Part shown: positions 32,576 through 43,385 of the stretch, piece by piece
Layout of the letters: each line of letters starts with the position of its first letter
Position numbering within the stretch: position 1 is the stretch's first letter
Assembly (NCBI GenBank): GCA_021209875.1
Contig: JAGYVD010000001.1
Coordinates: forward strand, 6,820,001 to 6,884,000
DNA from: Rosellinia necatrix
Lineage: Eukaryota > Ascomycota > Sordariomycetes > Xylariales > Xylariaceae
Length of the DNA: 64,000 bases
Direction: 5' to 3'
Program-made: the position numbers and the translations under genes
The notes under the pieces: generated by a model
What the model was told of the DNA's origin: nothing
Database searches by the model: none
What the model saw: the letters and a program-made list of their open reading frames with translations, nothing else

Positions 32576-35500
32576 ACTTGGAGAGAGAGAGGGGGGGGGG
32601 TATGCACCAAGCCAGGTTGGTTCTAGGGGGTGCCACACACACAGAGATGACAATATCACCAAAAGAAGGTCACTGAGAAGCAGACGAGATGGATGGACGG
32701 GATGGATGGACGGGAAAGCCCAAGCTGGGGAGGGGGAGACACTTATCCGATGCCGCCATGATGAGGATCGGACCGGGTGCGAGCGGCGTCTGTTATCTCC
32801 ACTCTCTGTCTGTGCCGTGCCGTGCTGTGCTGTGCTGTACGAGCTGTGAGGCGGAGAGACAAAGATTGGAACGCCATGGCGAATCACGGCAAGCTAGTCA
32901 CGAGGAGGAGCGGGAGTGAGAGTGGAGCGAGAGAGTGTGTGAGAACGTGTCAGAGAGTGAGAGAGTATAGGTATGGAAGAGAGGGTCGGGGAGAGGGTCG
33001 GAGACACCGGGTAGAGGGGGGCTAGAACTGGTTCTGACTAGATGTGGTCAAAAAAAAAAAAAAAAACCAGCGGAATGGCAAGTGCTTAGCATACCTACCC
33101 GTACCTGCTGCTTACCTAGGTAGCATAGGTAGGTAGGTACTGCTTAGCATAGGTGCTGGCTGCATTACCATGATAAGACTGGTCTTGGTCACACAGATTC
33201 GATTGTCGAAATCTGGAGTCCATCACATCCGCATCGGCAGTAACTAGCGCGAAGCTGGGAAGGACCCTGAATTCCAAGCGCCTGTTATCCCGGATCCCTG
33301 ATTGGCCATTGGGCTGGACAAGGCGAAGTGCAACATAACACCAAGACATGTAATGCCACCTCAAGTAGGTTAGGTGCGTACTTCCTTCGTTATCTTGTGC
33401 CTCCTTTCTTCGTTATCTTGTGTACCTCTTTAGGTATCTTGCCCGCCCATTCTAGACCCAACCACACCTATACCCAAGTAGGTTATCCAGGTACTTTGAT
33501 TGCCGTCCTACCTTACAGCGTGGGCTTATCTTAACCTACCCCCCTTAGGTAAGAGGTAAGAGGTGAGAGGTGAGTACATGTCTACCTACCTACCTAGGTG
33601 TGTATTTTAAAGTCGGACAAAACGCTTACATACATGAGAACTCACGTTACCTACTACCTCCCTAATCAATCGCCTCAGGCTGACCTGTCCGTCCATCCAG
33701 CCTAGGTATCGTACCGCAGCTGACTCTCGGTTGCGGTCCTTATCATCGGGGCTCACCGACCCCAATCCACCATCGACGCTAACGCGCCTCTCCCCCGCCC
33801 TTGCAGGTTATTCATAGATAACACACGCCACCCCGCCGATTTGTCTCGTGCTAGTACCTACCTATACTCGTTCAAAGGGTTACTGCGTACCTTATACATA
33901 TATATGTCTCTCTCGTTTCCCACTTGCTCAATACTCTTCCTAGTGTAACACGTCGACATCTTTTTATCTACATGTGTGGGTTTAGCTAGATGAACGGCGG
34001 CGTGAGGAAGGACGGACGAGTCAGACGAGATGCCAGACACACTCGATGTGGGAACATCTCCATTCTTCTCCCGTCTAGACTGACTAGCCCCAGAAGCCGA
34101 ACACACACTTTCCAGGCTGCTGGGCAGAACCTGGGCGGAACCTGGGCAGAGCCTGCAGGTCCTATGGGTTAGGTCTGGGTTGATGCACGTTACATCTGGG
34201 TTGCTTATCGAAAATCATTGCTCGATCGAATCGAACAATCTGGTCGAGTAATGGTATGTCATGATCCCGATACCACCCGCCTGTCCGCCTGTCCGCCTTT
34301 CAAAATACCTTCATAATCTGCCTAATCCGGTAAGGGCCTCTCCATCCATCGAGTAATCCTTAAGTAATAAGGTTCGATGCCGGCCTTTCTAGTCACCATG
34401 CAGTAGCGCAGAGGCCATTGTTCCAGCGTTTCAGCCGTAATTGGGTAGTTATAAGTTGCCCCATTCACTGCCACCGCCCACCTGTTCGGCTCGTGAAAAT
34501 CTCTTCGTCCGCGGAGCTCGCGAGCCGTTATTCCTAACTCTTGGGGTCATGAATAGCCAGGTTGGTGACAGTCTGTCCATGACCGAAGACGCTAAAGCCC
34601 ACACGGTACTTGCCAGCAGCCATGATCTAACCCCACCACCACCGACACTAGACAATTAAAGCCATCGTCTCATTCCGGTCAGAAGCAATACCCCGCCATG
34701 CCAGACGCCGTGGTTCTTGACTGAACATCTAGTTAGACTAATTAGCATGAATGTCAAAAAATGACAGCGATTAAAATTTTCACTTGAAAGCTTCATATCA
34801 ACACGTTGAAAGCGCTGTTCAGTCTCTTCCGAGTCAAAAGAGCGCCTGCGGACGATACGAAACCTGGGGGAAGATCGGGAATAGATCGGTCGGCTCACGA
34901 CTGCGAACTCCCGGCAGCGCCGGGAGCGACTCCATCTTTCTAACCCTGTCACAGACTTACCTCGTAGATCTCCAACCTGTGAGACATTGTTGATAATCGC
35001 GAACCCTGCAAAAGGCGGGTTAGATGGGCATCTGGAGTTCGTACGGCAATCAATTCCTACTTATTAATCACAGTTCCTTTTTCCACGAGTAAAAACGGCG
35101 CTACCCAGGTATGTACCCAGAGAACCGAGGCGGCAATTTAAGACGCAGGGGCTTAGCGTGCTAATGCGCGGCTAGCTTAGCGCCCCGGGGGCATGATCAT
35201 GTCGATATTCATGTCGATATTGAAGCCGACGGGACCAACAAGGTGAGCAGTGACGAGCCCCGAGCTTTAGCGTCGTTTTTCATTTCATTTTCGTTTATTT
35301 CCTTCTCCTTGATCATTTGCGGGTAACAAATTGAAATAAATGTCCAACTTTGCAGTACTCTCAACAAGGAGTCTACCTGGGTTAGACTTGTCGTAGACTC
35401 GAATGCCTGCGTCCTCACTCCACTAACACCCCTCGTGACCGGAAATGGTGTATCCTTAAAGATAGCGATGATATCGCACTACGAGTGCTTGATATACTAT

Positions 35501-36499
35501 TCCTTATGCCTTACCAATATACTCTTGATCCTATTGTCGAACTGCTCATCGGCCCTAACTGACGCGCTGCTTAAATAGTTCTGCTCACGTGGTATATGGT
35601 AACTCGCATTGCACCAGCAGCTTGGTGACTTGCTAGCTATGCTAGCGCTCTGGGAAAACATCTAGTGTAGGAAATGTTTCATAGGGAATCTTGAGCGAAA
35701 TGCAGAACGGTGATAATCTAACGTCTACCCCTTTACAGAAGGTAACTGACCCAAGTTAACGTGTCGCACAGGACCAAGGTTTTATAGATCTCGTTATGAC
35801 GAGAAGCTCTTATCTCCCCTAGCACACTGCCAAGGAAGACCAGACGCCAAGACAGAGTACAACCCGTCGTGCCCCCAAATCTTTGTGGACTAACCTGACA
35901 AACACCCTATATATATATATAAGAACTTAGCCAATTATATGATTAGCGGAGGGATAGTAGGCAGATCTCAGAATCCCGTGCGTACCACAAAAAAAAACCA
36001 GCCCACTAAATAGGGAGATAGAGCTCAGGTATTCATCATGTAAAGGAACAATACGCTTCGTTGCTCACTCTCTACGCAACAATAATATCCCTTCTTGATT
36101 GATAAATCAACAAACAGCCCGCCCGGTGAAGTTCTTAGTTAAAAACCGGTGGCGGATGCCGACTTTTACTATCCCTCTTCTCCCCCCCCCCTCCCTCAAT
36201 CCGTGATCATACCTATCGACAGTTGCACCATGGTTGCCTATATGGGTAGTCAGTGTCCATTGCCGATGGTAGTTCAAAACACCCTTCTATACCCCGTGCG
36301 ACGGAAGTTGTCGCCTCCCCTAGCCCGGCCACGGATGCCAAGGGATGCCATCGGCAGCCAAGATAGAGCGCCTTGCGGCGCGGCAGTGGGGAACCGGGTC
36401 GGTTTTACTGACACGTAATAAGAACGCTTCCGGCGCGCCGTTGCCTACGCGTATAGAGACGTGATGTGGTGTGGTGTGGTGGGGAACCCGTTCGTCATA

Positions 36500-36521
36500 C
36501 CGGCGCCGAAAGGGGCGCCGG
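36500..36521. other. perfect hairpin, 8-bp GC stem
   Basis: CCGGCGCC at 36500-36507 and GGCGCCGG at 36514-36521 flank a 6-base loop. It is in intergenic DNA with no gene nearby; no function assigned. Confidence 0.7.
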
Positions 36522-37175
36522 AGTAAGCTCAGCGTTCGCCGGCATACTACCCATTGGAATCCAGACGCGTCATCTTGGTGACTCCCCTGTATCCCCGAAA
36601 ATTCCGGCTTGTTGGCGGCATCTCGGTCGGATCAGGAGATGTTGTCCGCTCGGGACATCAAACCGTTCGCGCGAGAACTCAGTCCCCATCACGGTCGTGA
36701 CCGGATAAAATCCAGCTTTTTTAAGTCCAGCTACTACCTACTAACTATAATATGCTAAAGAATTAAAAGCGAAATCACACTTAAACAGATAAGCGATGCA
36801 TGGTTGAATGGAAGTCAAAACGTCCGCAGCCCATTTCCACGACGCCGAGCCGCCAAGCTCCATTTCTCCGTTTCAAGCCGTACCATCTATCATGACATGA
36901 TAACAAGTACGGGTTTGAACAGGGAGACTGGGCGGGCCATAGTAACACGATGATGATGATGGTGCGAGGGAGATGGGCGGATAGAAAAGCGGGAACGCCG
37001 ATGACGCGGAATTGATGCAGCCGTCCCCCGATGCAACAAAACCAACGAACTCCAACCGCGCACCGAACCGAAGACGGCGAGGCAGACTACCATCCCTGCT
37101 CTAAAGAAAAAAAAAATCAGCGTCGGGAAACCCCATTGCACCCCCTTTAGGGTAAGCCGGCTGGCTGCCTAATTG

Positions 37176-37199
37176 CCATTCCCATTCCCATTCCCATTC
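37176..37199. repeat. CCATT pentamer/hexamer repeat
   Basis: CATTCC units repeated about four times, followed by C-rich sequence with CCAGC repeats. Confidence 0.85.
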
Positions 37200-37380
37200 T
37201 GCTGCCTTCGCGCCGTCGCACCCAACCACCCACCCACCCCAGCCCAGCCCAGCGACAGCCCAGCGTCGTCAGCAGTTTCTGTTTTACTCCGACGCGATCA
37301 GATCCCAAACCCCGCGCTGCCGGGGGAGCCGAAGTCAGATCGGAATAGCTCCCAGGAGGAGACATGGGACTTGGGCCTAG

Positions 37381-37410
37381 GGGCCCGGGGGGTTGGGGGG
37401 TTGGGGGGGG
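37381..37410 (+). other. candidate G-quadruplex
   Basis: Four G-runs (3, 6, 6 and 8 G) separated by CCC, TT and TT within 30 bases satisfy the common G3+N1-7 pattern. Not close to a recognised start codon. Confidence 0.6.
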
Positions 37411-38160
37411 CTAAAGTAACTGTCGCTTAGAATGGAGTTTCCGATTTGCGGCATACGGGAGGTTGTTGTTCTTTTGCTCTTGTCGGTCCCGAATAAACCC
37501 CCCTTCCCCTCCCCCAGACTGCTCCGAGGTTGGTGCCTGGGGCAATTTGCGTTGAAGGGGGCACGGGACTGGTGAGAAGATGACGGGGGGCTGCGCGCGA
37601 AGTGCAACTAACTAACCGTTGGGAAATGGAAAAACATGCTACAGGTTTTTTTTTTCGGGGAAGGGGGGGGGAAAGGGTGGGTTTTGACCTACTCGAAGCC
37701 GGGGGGGTAATATAGGTAGGTAGTGGTGACCTATTCACACCCTCACTGTCATCTGAAAGTGTAAAATGCACGTCTGTCGATAGACAAATGGGTACCATCA
37801 GATGCAATTGACCGAAGAAAGATGTGTATTAAATGATGTGCATGAAAAGGCGATTTCGTGAACTACCTAACCGAACCCTAGTTCTGTATGTACCTGTCTG
37901 TCTACCCATTCCTTCCCCCATGATGCCGTTGGGATTTCCCGTCCATCCTAATATCCCGATTTCCCAACAGTGATGCTGCGTCGCTGTGTTGTAACTCCCT
38001 CCATAAATATCAATAAATTCATGCACATGTCGTAGTAGATGATTGCAAACCTGTCAGATTACCACCGCGTTTTCTCTTCGCTTGTCAAGTCCTTCCTTCT
38101 CCTCTCCATCTCACATAATACGGCCATTTGGGGGCCGGATCTGGCATGCCGCGTGAAGCC

Positions 38161-38638
38161 TCACATCCGAGACGCTATGAAGAACGTTAGCTCAGAGATT
38201 ATGATCAAGGTCTGGAAGTGTGTCGGAGAATAAGACCTACCGGCAAGCGCTTCGAAGGTCCGAAGGTTATTGGGGTAGTAGTCGGGCGGAATCGGCGTCT
38301 TCCGCCTCGGCTTTTCCTCCTTCGCCTTGAGTTTGGTCTTGAGGTGCGTCATCGCCTTTGAGAGCTTCTTCTTCGAGGAGTGACTTGAGGAGCTGTCGTT
38401 TAGAATGACATCGGACAATGTCTTGTCGTCTAGTTATATGAATGGGCGAGTTAGTAACGTAGAGCCCATCCCTAATGAATAGCCGATGTGGGATAATTGA
38501 CTGTCACGTACCGTCGTCGAGATATTCTCGCTTGCCCGTGTAATCCGCCATGCTATCTGGGATGTTGCGGGTATTGTCGGTCAACGTCCTTTCCGTGGCA
38601 GTAGAGGTCCGGCGGGGTGATGTATCTCGGGTCGTCAT
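38161..38638 (-). CDS. small basic fungal protein, three exons including a 14-nt last exon
   Basis: Unknown function. Exons 38638-38512, 38429-38241 and 38174-38161 join in frame to 109 residues. Introns are 82 nt (GTACGT...CTAG) and 66 nt (GTAGGT...CATAG, with GCTAAC ten bases before the acceptor). The product has a Ser/Thr/Arg-rich N-terminus, MADYTGKREYLDDDDKTL, a Ser run, a Lys-rich helical segment (KKKLSKAMTHLKTKLKAKEE) and the end PPDYYPNNLRTFEALAASRM. That last block looks strongly constrained, and its final four residues come from the 14-nt exon, which supports the model. A downstream ATG at 38551 (MADYTG) would give an 80-residue protein and may be the true start. No signal peptide or membrane segment. 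It is divergent from the Zn2Cys6 gene at 39528. Confidence 0.72.
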
Positions 38639-39527
38639 GTGTAGACTTGTCATATACCCAATGTCGAGAACAAAACAATCTGGTGTTAATGTGAATGCTG
38701 AATGCGGTCCTGAGTAGATGAAATTATTTTTAAAGTCAATCGATGTACGAGGTATTGCCGCTTTTCTTGTCGCAATTGGTGACTTATATCGGTATCCCCA
38801 TGTATGTATGTATACGTGATATGAAAGTGATATATGGGTGCGTATGGGTACGTATGAGTGTGTATAAGCGTGTGTGGATGTGTGGATGTGTGGATTTGAA
38901 TAATTGAGTAAGTAGTAGTCATCAGGAATCAATCAAATCATTACACGAGCATACGATTGTTATATACTCAATCTATTCACCCTGCCATCTACCTATAGTC
39001 GCCGATCTATGACTGGAACAAGTTGGTCATTCCGACTGACTGGACTCCACGAAGCCGGGTTGAATAAAAAGTGCCATTGTCGTCGTATGGTATGGTAAGC
39101 TGAGAGAGTGAGTCTGCCTGATGGCTGGCCTGGACCATGCAAACCGAAGCCGAGAAAATTAAAACGCCAATCCGCATTGGCCAATCAGAGAGAGGCGCAA
39201 CTACAAAGAGAGCAATTGGCAATTGGTCACTAGCCACCCCCAAGCCGAAGCCGAGCTCCGAAGCCGAGCCCCGACGCACTCCTTCCCCTATATCTCTCTC
39301 GGCTTCCCGCCTGGCGGCGCAAACCACAGCATCAACCGTGTTAGTCGTATCAGCATCCGGTTTTTTGTTTTTTTGGGGGTTTTTTTTTTGGTTCCCACCC
39401 TCCCTCTCTCTCTCTCTTTTTTTGGTCGTTGCACTTTTCTTTTACCTAGGCAGTAAGACTGGGATAATAGGTAGGGAATAGCGTGATCGGCCATGAGTCA
39501 CCGCCGTCCTTTGCGCCGTTGCCGTCG
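38639..39527. promoter_or_regulatory. shared divergent promoter region
   Basis: The 889 bases between two divergent genes hold no gene. Features: (GTAT)-like repeats near 38800-38890, a CCAAT-box cluster (39167-39226) and pyrimidine-rich tracts at 39360-39425 just before the regulator gene, typical of fungal core promoters. Confidence 0.55.
39167..39226. promoter_or_regulatory. cluster of five CCAAT-box cores
   Basis: CCAAT at 39167-39171 and 39181-39185, and ATTGG at 39176-39180, 39214-39218 and 39222-39226. Two abut as the palindrome ATTGGCCAAT (39176-39185). The HAP/CBF complex binds CCAAT in fungal promoters. The cluster is about 300-360 bases before the regulator ATG and about 530-590 bases before the small gene. 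Confidence 0.5.
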
Positions 39528-42102
39528 ATGAATTCCCCGGCCAGCCCCAGCCCACTTCTCCGCAGACCCAATGGTCGACCCCAGGCGTGCGAGGCAAGTG
39601 AGACAAAGACGCAACCAACACCCCCTTCCCTTCCCTTCCCTTCCCCCCCCCTTTTCAGCCTAGCCGCAGCAAACAGCCAAGCCTAACGTACAAGGCATGC
39701 GCAGCCGTGTCGGAAGCGCAAGGTGGCATGCGATCATACGCAGCCGACCTGCCACCGATGTAGGAAGAGGCGCCAGGAGGATGACTGCGTGTACCTGGTA
39801 TCATCATCATCGGGGCACACCACCATCACCACCACTACCATCACCGGCGGGACAACGCCCACCCCCCGTCGGCCACTACCTCCCTCACCAGCCCGCTCGG
39901 CTTCATATGCTGCTGGTCCTCCTCCTCCTCCTCGGAGCGTTGCTGCTACTGCTGCTGCTGCCACCACCGATGGCCTGGACGCGGCCGAGTCCCGCAGTAC
40001 TGACCCAGGGCAGATGGCCTCCGGCTACCTCGGCTTCACGAGTTTCTCGGCCGTGTACGAGGAGACGCAGAGCCGGCTGAACACGATCCAGGGCTCCAGC
40101 GGCGGCACCACTACGCCTTCCGAGACCACCAACACCAGCACCACCACCACCACCACCGCCGCCGCCGACGAGTACGGCCAGGGGACGTCTTCGTCCGCGC
40201 CGGACCGGTTCGCGCTCGACGCCCGCACGCGCGACGACTGCCTCTTCGTGCTGCGGCACGTGCCCGAGCCCCCGGCCCCGCCCCGCGGGGTCCGCCTGCG
40301 CGGCAGCCCGTGCGAGGCCTGGTACTACCGCCTCCTGGAGCGCGCGCTCGCGTCCTTCTACGACGCCTTCGGGCACCTCCTCGGCCCGCGCAGGGGGGAC
40401 GCGGCCCTCGGGGCCCTGGCCGCGACGCTGTCCCGGAACACGGCCCTCCCGTTCCCCGAGGACGAGGGCGTCCGGCCCGGCCGGTGGATCGCCCAGTTCT
40501 CCGGCCCGTGCGCGCGCTGGGAGACCATCGGCCTGCTCTTCGCCTTCTGGGACTTTGACGGCGACGACGGCGGCGGCGGCGGCGTCGGTGGCGTCGGTGG
40601 CGTCGGTGGCACCTCGGCGGGTCAGGGCCGCCGCCCCATCCGGGATGAGAATGGCCGGCCGAGCCGGGTCGCCAAGAGGTGCGTCGACATCTGCGTCGAC
40701 CTGTGCCACGAGTTTTCCCCGGCCAATTCCATGCTGCTTTTCCTGAGCCACAAGCGGCTCATCCTGGAGACCGTGCTCCACGGCGATATGAGTTAGTGCC
40801 CGTCGGTCGTGCCGGGGGCGTGGTATTGCAAATCGTTACTGATCTTGTTATTGATAGGCCGCAGGTCGTGGCTGTTCCTCGGAGAGGTCATCACACTCCT
40901 GACCTTTTTGGGTTACCATGTCCTTCCGGATTCTCCGTCATACAAGCCTAATTTCATTACCGAGATGAAGAAGAGAATCTACTACCAGATATACAACACA
41001 CATATGACGTTAGTATCACTCACCGGGCGGCCGCCCCTAATGAGCCAGAGTTACATTACGACGCCCCTGCCTCTCGATATCCCCAATTCCATTCTATTTG
41101 AAGACAAGGAAGATGTTTGCATGAACGCCATGGTCGACATAAGTGACGCTGGTTGGGACAAACATGAAAGGAAGTTTTCGGTCACTTTTCTACGCGCGAG
41201 ATCTCAGATCTCGTTGCTTCGCGAAGAAATCATGCATTTCGCCCTAAATACAAAACGAGCAGTATCAATCGACGAGCTTCTGTACGTGACGAACAGTAGT
41301 ATTCTCTTGTAGCTGTATCCGCCACGCAAAAGCTAACGCTATGGTTACCCAAGGGACGTGAAAGCTCGCGAGTCGCGCACGATAGAGGAATTCCCGAGCT
41401 TCGTGAAATACGACGACGCCGACCTGGAGAACCGGAAACAGGAGGTCCACGTCCTGTACTGGAAGCTCTTAATGCGCCTGGAGCACCTCCTCAACGTCTT
41501 CTTCATCGAGAGGCTGCTGATGAAGCGCGGTCACACCCGAAGCGAGCTCCTCTCCGTCAGCTTCGACATGGTGACCTACACCCTGCCCTTTTGGACTCAC
41601 CAGGATGCGCTCCTTCCGCTGCGTGGCGACTGCGAATGGCTCGTAAGCAACACTAACCCCCAAGATCCTCACTTACTATATAGCCTCTCTCCGCCCCTTC
41701 ATCACTGCGTTGTTAGCTGACAAAAAGATATCACTCTTCAAGATCATGGCCTTCGGCGTCCCCGGGGGCGGCATCCTGTGTCAAGAGCTGCTGATGCCGA
41801 CATTACACAACGACCCGCGTATCACGAGGTCCAGCCTCATCCAGAAGCTGAGCCTGCTCGTTGGCTTCCTCGACTGGATCAAGCCGACGGCGCCCAACGG
41901 CGATTTGTGTGGTAAGTGTAAGAGCATCATCAAGCATGTCCTCGACCAAGCGCTGAACGCGCCGGCGGCGGGGTACGAGAACGCGCCTGGCGCGGCGTTC
42001 GATTGGGATTTCACGACGCAAGTAGACTTTGATTTCGATTTGTTAGATACCTTTGGCTGGACGCGCTCCGAACCGACGTTGAGCCAACAGACCAATGCTT
42101 AA
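39528..42102 (+). CDS. Zn2Cys6 transcription factor, five exons, GC-AG first intron
   Basis: Fungal DNA-binding regulator; target genes unknown. Exons 39528-39593, 39705-40791, 40858-41281, 41354-41642 and 41743-42102 give 741 residues. The binuclear zinc cluster has Cys at 21, 24, 31, 38, 41 and 50 (C-x2-C-x6-C-x6-C-x2-C-x8-C) with basic RKRK between the second and third. The first intron splits it after residue 22 and uses a GC donor (GAG|GCAAGT) with a CTAAC branch site and a GCAG acceptor; no GT donor nearby keeps frame. The middle region reads as a fungal transcription-factor homology domain (DCLFVLRHV, WETIGLLFAFWDF, SWLFLGEVITLLTFLGYH, RIYYQIYNTHMTLVSLTGRP). Thr/Pro-rich and Gly/Val-rich low-complexity tracts interrupt it. 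The acidic end DFDFDLLDTFGW is a possible activation domain. Convergent with the regulator at 43386. Confidence 0.9.
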
Positions 42103-43385
42103 TTCATGTAAGAACGTTAGAGGCGCGAACCCCCCCGGGTTTGTAGGACGTATTTTTGATCGTAGGGAGCAGGATTAGTAAATCTCTAATGAACACCATC
42201 ATGTCATCATAATACGTTGGCGCCCAATCCCGAACACGATGGGGGAGCGTCGCATAGCTTGGTACAACCAACCGGCGTGCACGGTCCCAGGATATTTAGT
42301 TCGGTTGATGAATGAACCCCTCTCAGAAATAGAGGCGTAGGTGCTCAATTGTCTAGTAGGACATGTGCATGCATATACCCTATAATTCAGAAGCACCATT
42401 CTGCACAAATTAATATGCAATCTCTCTCTTCAACGTCTCTGCCCCCTTCCTGTTCATGCGGCTCAGCGCGTGTCAAATAAAAATATGTTGTAAAAACAAG
42501 ATCCGGAATGCAGCATATCAATAGCCAGTTCCAAAAACGCCCAAAATCCCCATCCCCAGGCCGCTGATCAGAATGCTAGAATTTCTTAAACGATGGTTCG
42601 CCGGTGCAGTGTTCGCCCTGGTATCGGAGAGAAAGAGAAAAAAAAAAAAGATGAATGGGAGAACAAGAGATGAACAACGGGTATAAACGCCGAGACGTGC
42701 TCCTTTATGGAAACATGTCATGAAGGGGGAAATGTAGAGCGTGAGTAAGAACCGAGAGGATAGCGAGAGTGAGGAGAGTGAGGTCGGCAAAATGAGAGCG
42801 TTTAAAAAACGCTACTCCAATCAAATCAAGTCATAAAATTCCCATGTGTCGTCGGGCGAAAGCCACGGGTCGCCAAGATGCTGTGTCCCAACCTGTGTGA
42901 CCTGCATTAACCAACCATTTGCGCCTAATTTGTGAGAGAAGAAAACAAAGAACCAAGAAACATAAAAACGCCCTTGTGCCCTTGCTCCCCAACACCGTGA
43001 TGAGCTCATATGCCCATGGGTGAAAAAAAAATGAAAAAAAAGTTGTTCCTCGGTATATGCCCGTATATGTTTTAGTTGATTTAGGTGATGGTTTAGATGA
43101 TGGAAAATACTTCTTTGCCCTTTCAACCCCCCATCGCTCTCCCTGTCCTCTCAGGTCACGATATATATATATTCGGATGACAACCTCTCGAAAGAAAAGG
43201 CGTACATTTCCCCAGCTTGTTGAGTAGCCGGCTGCTCCGATCCGGACTGATGATTCCTGACTCGTCGCGTGAGAAGGGAGGATACTTCGTCCCCGTCTGT
43301 ATGTATTTTATGTATGCGTTGCGATTCCTCCTTTCTTTCTTCCTTTCTTTCATTCATTCATGCCTCGCTATTTCTTCCCCTCCCT
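42103..43385. other. intergenic between convergent regulators
   Basis: Tail-to-tail region of 1.28 kb, presumably both 3' UTRs. It holds A-rich runs (near 42639-42650 and 43023-43040) and TA repeats near 43162. A 90-codon frame at 42518-42790 (-) has a hydrophobic end but no start context or motif. Confidence 0.5.

Larger units (their letters stand above)
32576..38160. other. 5.6-kb intergenic interval, repeats only
   Basis: No gene is supported. It contains GA-rich sequence to about 33010, an A17-18 run near 33050-33066, ACCT/AGGT clusters (33105-33145 and 33580-33600), a TA-rich stretch near 35910, a perfect 8-bp hairpin (36500-36521), CCATT pentamers (37176-37199) and G-runs (37381-37410). 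Frames around 34441-34990 and 36149-36708 have no motifs. Confidence 0.5.

Noticed and set aside
34360..34400. tRNA-like B-box (GGTTCGATGCC)
   Set aside because: The flanking bases do not form a T-stem or acceptor stem and no A-box lies at the right distance.
42518..42790. Small hydrophobic protein between the two regulators
   Set aside because: The frame lacks a convincing start and most of it is Ser/Phe-rich low complexity from pyrimidine runs; more likely 3' UTR.
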